Of a DNA stretch of 64,000 bases, positions 9,978 through 20,371 are shown piece by piece. The stretch spans positions 62,001-126,000 of the forward strand of contig NW_020167548.1 of NCBI RefSeq assembly GCF_001641265.1, given 5' to 3'. The notes beneath the pieces were generated by a model. It did not search any database. It had not been told where the DNA came from and worked only from the letters and a program-made list of their open reading frames with translations. Numbering within the stretch: position 1 is the first letter of the stretch; each line of letters starts with the position of its first letter. Origin of the DNA: Pseudogymnoascus destructans. Lineage: Eukaryota > Ascomycota > Leotiomycetes > Thelebolales > Thelebolaceae. A program made the position numbers and the translations under genes.

Positions 9978-10778
9978 TGCACAAGCTTTCAAGCTCCTGG
10001 CCTTGAGCCGTTTGTGAGCATCTGAACAAGGAACTGAATAGGCGCCCGAGATAAAGGAAAGGAATCAATGAGAAATGTCTTCATGAATGCATGTCTTAGT
10101 AACTGCCTCGTGAATGTTTATTGTGATCTTGTTTATATTTTGTACCTACTGCTACCAATCTTGCACAGCCACGTAGATCTCATATTCCATTCCTTTGTTG
10201 CGAGTCTCGATCTTGGCAGGTTGACCGTTCATCATCACAGTACACAGGCTGCTGTGATGTGTTAAGTCCAATTCACATTGTTCTCACAGAGTTTAACAGC
10301 ACCAAAATGCATATCAAAGTTTATTCTGAGGTTCTATTGTTGAACTTACTGTTGCCATTTAAAGTATGAATAGAAATCGACGCTAGCTATTTAAGTTTAT
10401 AAAATTTATCTTTTCGACTCCATTGCCGTAACTAATGTACCATAATCCTTTGTTTTGGTCCGGTTGCTATAAACACTCAAAGCGGCGATGGTACTTGTAC
10501 CATCTTCAGAGCCTCTAAGTAGCAACATGCATGAAACCTCATTCACAGTCAGTTCGAATTGCAGAAAAGCATAGCAAATAATTAATAAGTTCTTGAATTC
10601 ATAACACACCATACAATAAAATGTTGCCGCTCTTTGAATAACGCGCCATTGATGACAATGTCTACAATACGCCAAAAGCAGACGTCTCTCCCATCCACGC
10701 GCCAACCGCTAATCGAGACCGCAAAGGAAAAAATAACTGCAAACTCCAACTATGCTCGGTAACAGTGAGGTAATGCAA
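9978..10778. other. intergenic between convergent genes
   Basis: AT-rich shared 3' region between the SET-domain gene and SPT2. No gene, repeat array or RNA recognised. Confidence 0.6.
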
Positions 10779-11786
10779 TCAGCGTCTATTTCTGGCCATG
10801 GCAGCCAATTTCTTCCGCTTCTCCTCCTTCTCCATCTTCAGTCTGTTCTCCTCGGCCAGAGCTAAGGCATCCTCCTTGCGAGCATATCTGGCAGCCCTCT
10901 CCTCCTCTTCGTCGACTTCGTATGCGGCCGCTTCCATGTCAGACGAAACGTCAGATTCGTAATCCTCCTCGTCCTCGCTGGCGGCGTATGTATATTGAGG
11001 CCGCGAGGGCCCTGGGCTTGGGCGATCTCGATCTCTGCCAGAACTTCCATAAGATGGCTGTGGCTTCTTGGCTGCAGCTAGGTTTGGCCGAGCTGTACCC
11101 GTGTACCCTGTGGTAGCAGCAGCCGCCTTCTTCGGTCTCTTCTCTGCTTCGGCCGAAGTTGTTCTGGATCCCCTCCCATTCTCTCTCGCGCAATTGCGGC
11201 CGTCGCGAAGCGGCGGTGTTGGGCCTTTCCTTTTTGCCTTGCCGGTTGCGCCCTTGCTGGTCGACTTCATCTCCTCGCGCTCCCGTTTGGTTGGACCCTT
11301 CTCGATGCGCTTGTGCTGGATCTTGCCAACCTGAGTCATGTTCGTTTGCGCCGCCTTTGCGCGAGCCATGATCTCGGCGAACGAGCCTTTCTTTGGAACT
11401 TTGGCTCTGCTGATTTGAGAGGGCGCAGAGCCTGGTGGGGCACTGGTCGACTTCGTGACAGGAGTTGTGGAGGCCGACGAGCGACCCGGGAGCGGGCGAA
11501 CAGGCCTGGACATCGACGCTGATGTTCCCGAAGCCTTTTGCACGGGCGTAGCGACACTTGGTGAAGCGGTTGCGGGATACTCATTTCGGGAGGATTTATC
11601 ACTGTGACGTGGCAGGTCGCCGTCGGCTTTGCGCTTTAGCGGCGCGACAAACGTAGAGGTGGTCGACGGCTTTGGCTGGTGGCCACCTATTTGCGCGAGG
11701 AGATCTCCGATCTGCACAAGGTTAGTTGCCATCGAGGGAGTAGTTGTGAAAACGTTCTGAAGTTGGATAGCATGACATACTGGCAT
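10779..11786 (-). CDS. SPT2: SPT2-like chromatin protein (histone H3-H4 chaperone family)
   Basis: Two exons: 11786-11781 (ATGCCA, two codons) and 11711-10779, giving 312 residues. The 69-bp intron (GTATGT...GTGCAG) is a multiple of three and reads open, which would insert a spurious segment near the N-terminus. The mature N-terminus reads MPIGDLLAQIGG. The long Ser/Pro/Lys-rich middle is low complexity. The C-terminus has the SPT2 pattern of an acidic patch (EDEEDYESDVSSDMEA) followed by a basic helix (EENRLKMEKEEKRKKLAAM). SPT2 binds H3-H4 and assists nucleosome maintenance during transcription. The SPT2 call rests mainly on this C-terminal arrangement. Confidence 0.75.
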   Translation of the reverse strand: MPVCHAIQLQNVFTTTPSMATNLVQIGDLLAQIGGHQPKPSTTSTFVAPLKRKADGDLPRHSDKSSRNEYPATASPSVATPVQKASGTSASMSRPVRPLPGRSSASTTPVTKSTSAPPGSAPSQISRAKVPKKGSFAEIMARAKAAQTNMTQVGKIQHKRIEKGPTKREREEMKSTSKGATGKAKRKGPTPPLRDGRNCARENGRGSRTTSAEAEKRPKKAAAATTGYTGTARPNLAAAKKPQPSYGSSGRDRDRPSPGPSRPQYTYAASEDEEDYESDVSSDMEAAAYEVDEEEERAARYARKEDALALAEENRLKMEKEEKRKKLAAMARNRR

Positions 11787-12375
11787 CTTGACTGTCGACT
11801 TCGGCGAAGTTGAGAGTGCTTGTCAAACCTAATCGGTCACTGGCTTTGTTCTTTGCAGGTGCATCAGGCACGTTTTGAGGCGAGCAACCTCAACGCATAG
11901 AGCAGTAGATCGAAGAAGCCTTTCTCTACAGGTCGCACTTCATATATATGTCCTTGAGGGGCATATAAGGGTTGATGGCGACGTGTTCACTTAATCCTCG
12001 AGTATGACCAGTAGCACGCCTCTCTGTAAGACATCCAACAGCCCGCCGAGCGAACGTCGGTTATTGCCTAATCGGGAATAGCAGCCCTAATAATCGCGAT
12101 TCTCGCTAAGGTCCGCCTCGGCGCTAGAGCCAACTCACACAGATGCTAATCCGATCGCGAACTTTCTGATATTTTTTAAAGATCAACCAACTCGACGTTT
12201 CAGTCTCCGCCCAACCTGCGGTTAAATTGATTGAATCTCTTGTTTTCGACATCAAGTGTAAGTTTACTCACATCCAAACGACCCGAATCATCAGAGAATT
12301 CTTCCTGGTGTGGAATCTCACACATTTGCCGCTCGATCGTTTCGCTGACGACTTCATCTCCAGACATCAGACAAA
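11787..12375. promoter_or_regulatory. divergent promoter region, SPT2 (-) / RPP2 (+)
   Basis: 589 bp separate the two start codons, so both genes must be driven from here. A GTAAGT at about 12257 with an acceptor-like CAG just before the RPP2 ATG suggests an intron in the RPP2 leader, common in fungal ribosomal protein genes. I cannot name transcription factor sites with confidence. Confidence 0.5.
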
Positions 12376-12760
12376 ATGAAGCACCTCGCAGCATACCTCC
12401 TCCTCGCCCTCGGTGGCAACCAGTCCCCTTCCGCCGCTGACGTTTCGGCCGTCCTCTCTTCCGTTGGAATTGAGGCCGACTCTGACCGTCTCGACGCCCT
12501 CATCTCCGAGCTCAAGGACAAGGACATCAACACCGTACGCTATCATTGAGACATATTTACCACCTACCTATGCTAACATATTTTTGCAGCTGATCTCTGA
12601 GGGTGCTGCCAAGCTCGCCTCCGTCCCATCTGGTGGCGGTGGTGGTGCTGCTGCCACTGGCGCCGCCGCTGGCGGTGCTGCTGAGGCCGCCCCCGCTGAG
12701 GAGAAGGAGGAGGAGAAGGAGGAGTCCGATGAGGATATGGGCTTCGGTCTCTTCGATTAA
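12376..12760 (+). CDS. RPP2: 60S acidic ribosomal protein P2
   Basis: Two exons, 12376-12534 and 12590-12760, encode 109 residues; the 55-bp intron has a clear branch site (GCTAACA) and TTTTTGCAG acceptor. The N-terminal dimerisation domain (MKHLAAYLLLALGGN), the Gly/Ala-rich hinge and the conserved acidic tail SDEDMGFGLFD are all present. P2 pairs with P1 on the ribosomal stalk (with P0) and recruits elongation factors. The motif NQSPSAADVSAVLSSVGIEA is standard for P2. Confidence 0.97.
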
Positions 12761-13300
12761 GCATGGGAAGAGTGTAGCGCTGGGGTTATGGTGCAAGCTG
12801 TGCGATCTCCTCTTGAGCTGGGAATATACTTGGAACAAGGGCCTGGAGATTGATTTTCATGTCACTCGATAACTTCTGTTTACACGATATCCATCAATAC
12901 AATGAGACGTCCTTCCTCCATGCAAAGCCGTTGCTAAATACTGTGTTTGTTGCTGATACCTGACATTTGAAATGACTGTGAAGCGCGGCGAATGCATTAT
13001 TAACCCGCAAAATTGGATACTGAATCACACCGGAAACCCATCTATAAATACCAATTGTCAATATCAAAGAGATTGCCTACTGAACTGACCATTCTGCATG
13101 ACGCCCATATTGTCCGATTGAGGCTCAACCAAAATTCCCGCCAAGCCTTTCCGCTCCGCTGGGGTCTTGCCCTAATCAAACTCCGCCCGTGCCCGCTTAG
13201 CGCCCGCCCGCCTCACGGAATATCGAAAAGATGTAGCCCCATCTCGACGACCTCCTCATCAACCACAATCGCCGACAACTCTCGACGATATACCGCAATC
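12761..13300. other. intergenic between RPP2 and RPS15
   Basis: Holds the 3' end of RPP2 and the promoter of RPS15. A pyrimidine-rich stretch lies just before the RPS15 start. Nothing else recognised. Confidence 0.55.
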
Positions 13301-14049
<749 letters not shown>

Positions 14050-14493
14050 ATGTTGTTTGGGATGGGCTTTCGGGTCGGGGTTGGGAGTCGGAATGCGTGG
14101 TTTGCGATGGACTATGGTCGGATATGGCTGTAGCATCACTGATAGCAATGAATACGATGATTTCCACACTTCATTTTAAACTACAGTGTATATGTGATTA
14201 CTGAATGTGATACTGGACTGTGCTTAACTGTTGCATATTTACTGACTCAAAGTATACAACGACATATTTCATTATAAAGAATACATGCCTCCCACCGCCG
14301 TTGAAGCTAACAAGCCCCCGATATCTCACCCTCAATATCTCACCCTCAATATCTCTCCCCTTTTCACTCATCCCTTACATCTCTCCCACAGTCTCCCCCA
14401 ACACCACTCCCCTATATCTGCCCCCCAAACCCCCTCCCCCTCCCCACCAACTCCTCCCAAATAGCATTAACCTTCCCCCCTTGCTGCCTAAGA
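14050..14493. other. intergenic / C-rich 3' flank of the cysteine-module gene
   Basis: 14330-14490 is an extreme C-rich strand (ATCTCACCCTCA repeats, CCCC runs). On the minus strand, just past the annotated stop at 14494, another frame continues LEEVLRQQGGLMHSLRQQGG. That looks like the ancestral C-terminus of the neighbouring gene, now out of frame because of the repeat expansion. Confidence 0.5.
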
Positions 14494-17047
14494 CTATGCA
14501 TCAACCCCCCCTGCTGCCTCAACACCTCCTCCAACCTCCTCCAACCTCCTCCAACCTCCTCCAACCTCCTCCAACCTCCTCCAACATCCTCCAACCTCCT
14601 CCAACCTCCTCCAACCTCCTCCAACCTCCTCCTCGCCTCCCCCGCCTCCTCCGCCGCCCTCGCTTGGGCACCCCCTGCCCCACCCCTGCTGCCTCAACAC
14701 CTCCTCCAACCTCCTCCTCGTCTCCGCCGCCTCCTCCGCCGCCCTCGCTTGGGCAACTCCTGCCCCACCCCCACCGCCCCCGACTCCAGCGCCGCCGTTG
14801 TTGAAATAGGAGTTCGCCTCTATGTTATCGGCTGTGCGTTGCAGCTTGGCGAGTTGGGAGGAGAGGGTTTTGAAGGTTATGGCGTCGGGTGGGGGAGCGG
14901 TGCGGGGGGAGCCGGGAAGGGGAGGGGGGTCGAGGGATTCGTCGTACTCTGTGTGGTGTTGTTAGTTTGGGTGAAGGGGAGGGAGGGTAGGGGTGCTTAC
15001 GCTGTCCGCACATGGTGAGGGGTGGGTAGCTGTCTGGGTCGATCATTTTGAGGTTGTTGCAGCTTGAGATTTCGCAGTTATCTGGGGTTTGTTAGTAGAG
15101 ATCTTGACTGTGCAGACGGGGGCTACATACGCGCTCGGCAGTACCCATATGTTTGATTGCGGGCACTGAGATGGCAATTCAGTATTCATCTGAGAGGCTT
15201 CAGTTCTTATTCCTATTGTGGTTTTGCATGGCATTGCTTGGAACGTACGGATGGGACAGTAGCGGGTAAGCACGACGTTGTCCCTTTCTAAATAGAATGT
15301 TCGCGGGTTACGGCACATGTCGAGTTCACAGATATCTTGAAGTGTCAGTTGGGGTCTGGGTAGCTGACGGGAGACAGGAGGCTTACGATCACTGCAGTAG
15401 AAGTGGTCGCCAATACAGCGTTTGCTGCAGTCGCCGATGTGGCAGGTGTCTATGTACGTTAGAGTCGATACCATGACTGGCAATAGGGAGACTTACGCAG
15501 GCTGCAAAACTCGGAGCTTCGTTTCTTGTCTCTTGTGCATTGAGAGCTCGTGCATGCCGTGTCTGTGAGGGTGGTTAGGGTTCCGTTGCCGCTCAGGGAG
15601 GGTTCAGAAGATGGAAGGCATACGACATGAGCAGAACGGCTGGTATTCCCCGTCCTTTCGTATTCGGTTGCTTGGGCAACTACTGTGCGCGCATTTCATG
15701 TCTGTTCATGCGTGAGACTTAATTTTATCTTTGCAGCTCCGTCTACGATAACATTGCAGCCTTCCTTGGAGCACGTGTCTGGTTGCCGTTAGTGTCAGTG
15801 TGCTGAAGTAGAATCTCGTACGTACGTGCGGTGCAGTGCTGTTGCCGCGATGGGTGACTTCGTGTGCAGGTTTCTCTCACGCATTTGTCTGTAGAATGTG
15901 AGACTACTGGTTGTAGATGATGTCGATTGGAGCTTACGCTTCGGGCAGTATATAAAATGCCTTCCCTTCAGGACGTTGTATTTTCTGGAAGCATAGCATC
16001 CGTCCGCGTCGCATTGATCTGGAGATTGGTTATTAATCATGCTCTCACTCTAGGCTCTCAAATGTGTTTATTTACGATGCGCGCAGCAGTCCCACCATCC
16101 CCCATTTGGAGATCCTACTCGTTGTTCAGAGCAACCAGTAATAGTGCATTGGTAGTCTAGGCCGGGTGAGTATTTATGAAGTTGGGGCGGTTAGGAGCCA
16201 TGGATTGCAAAGAACAGCTTGGGTGGCTTCTCCAATCAATAGAACATGGTGCCTGAGGAGTCGTGGCACTCATGGACTACACATCTTGTCACTCCGCTTT
16301 TTATCACTTTGTTGAAGCATGGAGCTTCGCCTTGGAAGCCGATACAAGTATCTTGGAGCAAAATGAACGTTAGCGTGGCACTGGGGAGTAAATATGTACA
16401 TGCATATCTGGAGGTTTAATTTACAAAGGCGACGTACGAATATCACAGAAATCCGAGGCCGTGGCATCGGCACGGTCCCCATGTTCTTCGAGGTGACCAC
16501 CGTCCGACAGCCTTCTCCATAGGCACATCGCTGTATGGTAGCACTCTTCCTCCGATGCTGCTTCCCGCCGGCCATGAAGTCGGTGAGGAATTCGTCCTTG
16601 GGATTCAAATCTGGCGCTGAGCTGCGGAAGGAACCCATTGAGCGTAGTTGCAGGGCATAAACACGTTGTCCGTGTCATGAGCGTCATACGCTCGTCTCTT
16701 GAGACTTTTTAAACATGTGGAACTGTGGCTGAGAGCTGAGCGGAAGGCTAGGCTACAGTTCGGCTGCCAGGCGGGGCTCCTCGCAGGGCGTTATTGATTG
16801 GGTGCGCTTGCATGTGTGAGTGCTTAGGATTGGGAGTATGCAGGCGCAGCGATTGGCTGGGGGGTGGAAAACTCGGTGAGGAAATGGGGGCAAAGGTGCA
16901 TGCGTGTAGCCTCTCTGCCCGTGGTATGATTAGTCTGAGAAGCTGCATCAAGAGTGCGACGAGTAACTTACCAGCACTGAGAGGGACGGGGCGCATGTTG
17001 TGAATGTCATCCTTGCAAGGCGGCTGAGTAACTGTGCAGCGCTGCAT
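14494..17047 (-). CDS. cysteine-rich modular protein: serial C-x4-C...C-x2-H modules, one module per symmetric exon
   Basis: I do not recognise a named family. The exons I can join, all with phase-1 introns that split the final His codon (C|AC or C|AT), are 16557-16438 (120 nt), 16156-16076 (81), 16018-15938 (81), 15888-15826 (63), 15701-15624 (78), 15562-15497 (66), 15449-15387 (63), 15335-15249 (87), 15081-15001 (81), then a last exon 14948-14494. Each internal length is a multiple of three. Typical modules are HQCDADGC...FIYCPK, HKCVRETC...HCTA, HTCHIGDC...FYCSD and HICELDMC...RYCPI. The spacing C-x4-C-x(7-19)-C-x2-H suggests small metal-binding or disulfide knuckles. The last exon encodes Pro-rich, Gly-rich and Glu/Arg coiled-coil-like sequence over a 9-bp tandem repeat. 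The N-terminal exons are uncertain; an ATG at 17047 (MQRCTVTQPPC) is one candidate. At least three further modules in the same row have lost splice sites or frame (see findings), so this may be decaying. Location and function unknown. Confidence 0.55.
14519..14632. repeat. 9-bp minisatellite (CTCCAACCT)n
   Basis: About twelve tandem copies of a 9-bp unit, with one copy reading CAACATCCT. On the minus strand it lies in the last exon of the cysteine-module gene, where the unit adds three codons per copy (LEE/RRL/GGG type residues depending on frame). A nearby block (about 14640-14720) with the sequence GCGAGGGCGGCGGAGGAGG is also duplicated. Confidence 0.9.
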
Positions 17048-17489
17048 ATATAGAATAGCACGGCATGAGCACGAGCACATGGGCTGAGGAAGGCCTACAT
17101 TTGGATAATATGAAGCTGGAGATGATGAGCTGGAGATGAGGATGGAGAGGAGAGTTGGAGTGCGACATAAAGTGACATGATCCTTTACCACAGCCAGTCC
17201 AACACGCCACCCCCAATCCAGCTTAGCGCCTTCTCACCTCCTTCATTGCCACCGAAATCGGGCCAAAATGGCAGAAAATACGTGAGAAACTGGCAAAACT
17301 TGGCTTACGCCGGAACCATACGGTGAATCGGAAATTCAATTCCAATTAATGGATTTAAATTCCATGTATTTATTTCCATTTTTGACTCATATTAAATACC
17401 GCATCGCACCCTTCTGGCCCTCTTCCCCATATTCCGAACCATCTCCAGATCCTCGTCCTATCTCGAGATCTCTCCCATTCTTCCAAACT
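17048..17489. promoter_or_regulatory. divergent intergenic region before threonine synthase
   Basis: 442 bp between the uncertain 5' end of the cysteine-module gene (minus) and the THR4 start (plus). It contains pyrimidine-rich tracts upstream of the THR4 ATG. No specific operator recognised. Confidence 0.45.
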
Positions 17490-19329
17490 ATGGCTCCCAG
17501 CGCTGTCCATTTCACGGGCGATGTCCCCTCCAAGCTCGCCACCGCCGCCGCCAATGCGAATGCGGCTTCACAAAAAAAAGCAAATATCGCCAGCCACACC
17601 CCCTCGCAGCGCTACCTAAGCACACGCGGCGGGGAATACAGCGTACGCCACCAATTGACGTCTCTTTGATAAATTGATTAACACAGTCGCTGATGACAAT
17701 ATCTCTCTCTCCAGCTCTCCTTTGAAGATGTCGTCCTCAAAGGCCTCGCCTCCGACGGTGGCCTCTTCATTCCCGGGGAGATCCCCTCTTTACCCGCCGA
17801 CTGGGAGTCCGCCTGGAGCGACCTCTCCTTCGCCGACCTCGCCCACGCCATCCTCTCGCTCTACATCTCGCCCTCTGAGATCCCCTCCGCCGACCTGAAG
17901 GAGATCATCGATCGCAGTTACTCCACCTTCCGCGCACCAGAGACCACCCCCCTCGTCCCGCTCGACGAGGAGAAGAACCTGTACCTGCTGGAATTATTCC
18001 ACGGCCCGACGTGGGCGTTTAAGGATGTTGCGCTGCAATTACTCGGTAACCTCTTTGAGTATTTCCTCGTGAGGCGCAATGAGGGCAAGACCGGAAAGGA
18101 CAGGCATCATCTCACCGTCGTCGGTGCGACAAGTGGCGACACCGGATCCGCCGCCATCTACGGTCTGCGCGGCAAGAAGGATGTCTCAGTCTTCATCCTG
18201 CACCCCAAGGGGCGCGTCAGCCCAGTCCAGGAGGCCCAGATGACCACCGTCCTCGATGCCAACATCCACAACCTCGCCGTCGAGGGCACCTTTGACGATT
18301 GTCAAGTATGTCTCACCCACCGCTACCCCTCCCCACCCCACCTCACCCCACTAACCCAACCCCCAGGACACTGTCAAAGCCCTCTTCGCCGACCCCATCA
18401 CCAACGCCAGCCAAAAGCTTGGCGCCGTCAACTCCATCAACTGGGCGCGCATCCTCGCCCAAACAACCTATTACTTCGCCTCCTACTTCGCCCTCCAAAA
18501 GCGCATCCCCGCCTCCGCAAAGCCGCGCTTTGTCGTGCCCACCGGCAACTTCGGCGACATCCTGGCTGGCTACTTCGCCAAGCGCATGGGTCTCCCCGTT
18601 GACAAGCTCGTGTGCGCGACTAACGAGAACGACATCCTCGACCGCTTCTGGCGCACTGGAACCTACGAGAAGAAACCTTCTCACTCCCCCTCCGCGGCTG
18701 AGGGACTCGCTGTCGATGGCGCAAAGGCGCATACCGATGGTGTCCGCGAGACCCTGAGCCCGGCGATGGATATCCTCGTCTCCTCCAACTTCGAGCGTCT
18801 CCTCTGGTTCCTCGCGTACGAGTACGCCAGCGGTGCCGGCATGGACGATGAATGGACGAAGCAGCAAGCCGGTCAGGAAGTCGCGGCATGGCACACACAG
18901 CTCAAGTCTCAGGGCGGCTTCTCCGTCAACGCCGACATCCTCAAGTTCGCCCAGCGCGACTTCGACAGCGAGCGCGTGACTGACGCCCAGACCACCGCCA
19001 CCATCGCGGATTTCTTCGACAGCGCCAAATACGTCCTCGACCCCCACTCCGCCGTCGGCATCGCCGCGTCGCTGCGCAGCATGTCCCGTGCAGAAGGCGT
19101 ACCGCACATCTCCCTCGCCACCGCGCATCCGGCCAAGTTCGCGGGAGCAGTAGAGGTCGCTCTCAAGGAGCGGGATTTCGATTTCTCCAGTGTGCTGCCG
19201 GAGGAGTTTGTCGGGCTCGCGGAGAAGGAGAGGAGAGTTACGGATGTACCTGCTGGTGCGGGGTGGGAGGGTGTGAGGGAGATTGTAGTGAAGCAGGTTG
19301 AGGAGGAGTTGAGGGGGGAGAGGGCGTAG
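17490..19329 (+). CDS. THR4: threonine synthase
   Basis: Three exons: 17490-17642, 17715-18305 and 18367-19329, giving 568 residues. The enzyme converts O-phosphohomoserine to threonine using pyridoxal phosphate, the last step of threonine synthesis. Family features are SQRYLSTRGG at the N-terminus, the PLP-lysine motif FHGPTWAFKDVALQ, the phosphate-binding VVGATSGDTGSAA, and VPTGNFGDILAGYFAKRMG after the second splice. The splice CAA|GAC within DDCQDTVKALF restores the conserved line. A 261-codon open frame on the opposite strand is only a shadow of the high-GC third positions. Confidence 0.96.
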
Positions 19330-20371
19330 AATGATGTGGGAAAGAGGGGGGTATAAAGAGAGAGAGAGAGATAGAGGTTACATATATATGCTTGCTAGAG
19401 CGGAGGAGGGGATACAGAGAGTCTGCGGGACTATAAACTACACACACACAAACACATACCGAGATTTGGGGGTATCTAAAGTAGCTGCTCGGTCTACGTC
19501 AGATAATGGCGCAATTTTGAATTTTTGGGTAGAATATTTGCTTGCATAGGTCTTATCATCCATGTGGCTCTTCACTTTGCACTGGAGACAGGAATGGCGA
19601 GGAGAGTAATGCCTGAATCATATTGGGTGGCCTATTTGGTATATACAGAATGCAAGGTCATAGAATCCTCGCAAATACTATGTTTTTCAGGCGCAACATC
19701 ATACATATAACTGCTAATCAAACATCAATCAACCACACTCAACACCCCCATAAGCCGCATATTGGAAAAATATTTTTATTTCTCTGCTACTCTTACACAA
19801 TGAATGCTGACCTCTTCAATCCGGCAATTATAATCCCCCCATACACCCCCTTATTATCATGCCGAAAAGCACAAGGTAACTTCCTCCTCCACCATACCAC
19901 TGTTCAGAATAAACCCCCTCACCCATTCACTACCATACCATATATATATTCTTCCTCCCCAATGACTCCAGTACACCACAAGTAAAAGCAAATATTAAGC
20001 GTGAAAAGAAAATACCGAAACCCAACCCTCAAGAGTCTCCTTCGTACCACAAGTAATGTATGCTATGCCAGTAAATCCTGAACAGAACGCCCTTGATAAA
20101 AGAGAAACATCCACCGTAGGAATGCTATTCAAAGCCACGTCACAATTCCCCAATTAGAATTGCAGCGAAGGCGTATTCATACTGGTGGAATGTCGTATTA
20201 GTTGTGAACCGCAATGACCGATACAAACACCCCTCGAAGAAAATCCGGAAGACAAGAACCTTGGATATGTATGTATGGAAACATATAACTTCCCTCCCCA
20301 ACAACTCGAAAGGCAACTGGTGACCCAGAATCCGGAAATTTTGATAAGGCAGCTCCATAGTTACATTAGAA
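19330..20371. other. intergenic between convergent genes
   Basis: The first 150 bp are purine-rich (GAGAGAGAGAG, then CACACACA), the rest AT-rich. No gene, LTR or RNA recognised. ORFs here lack family motifs. Confidence 0.6.

Noticed and set aside
14519..14632. Possible CRISPR-like array
   Set aside because: Nine-bp contiguous units without spacers in a eukaryotic genome; a minisatellite.
16748..17191. 147-codon ORF on the minus strand as a separate gene
   Set aside because: It crosses a good splice donor (GTAAGT at about 16970) and overlaps the likely 5' part of the cysteine-module gene. I could not establish the true exons there.
18343..19128. 261-codon open frame antisense to threonine synthase
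   Set aside because: It overlaps conserved THR4 coding sequence in the phase expected from GC-rich third positions and has no motif.
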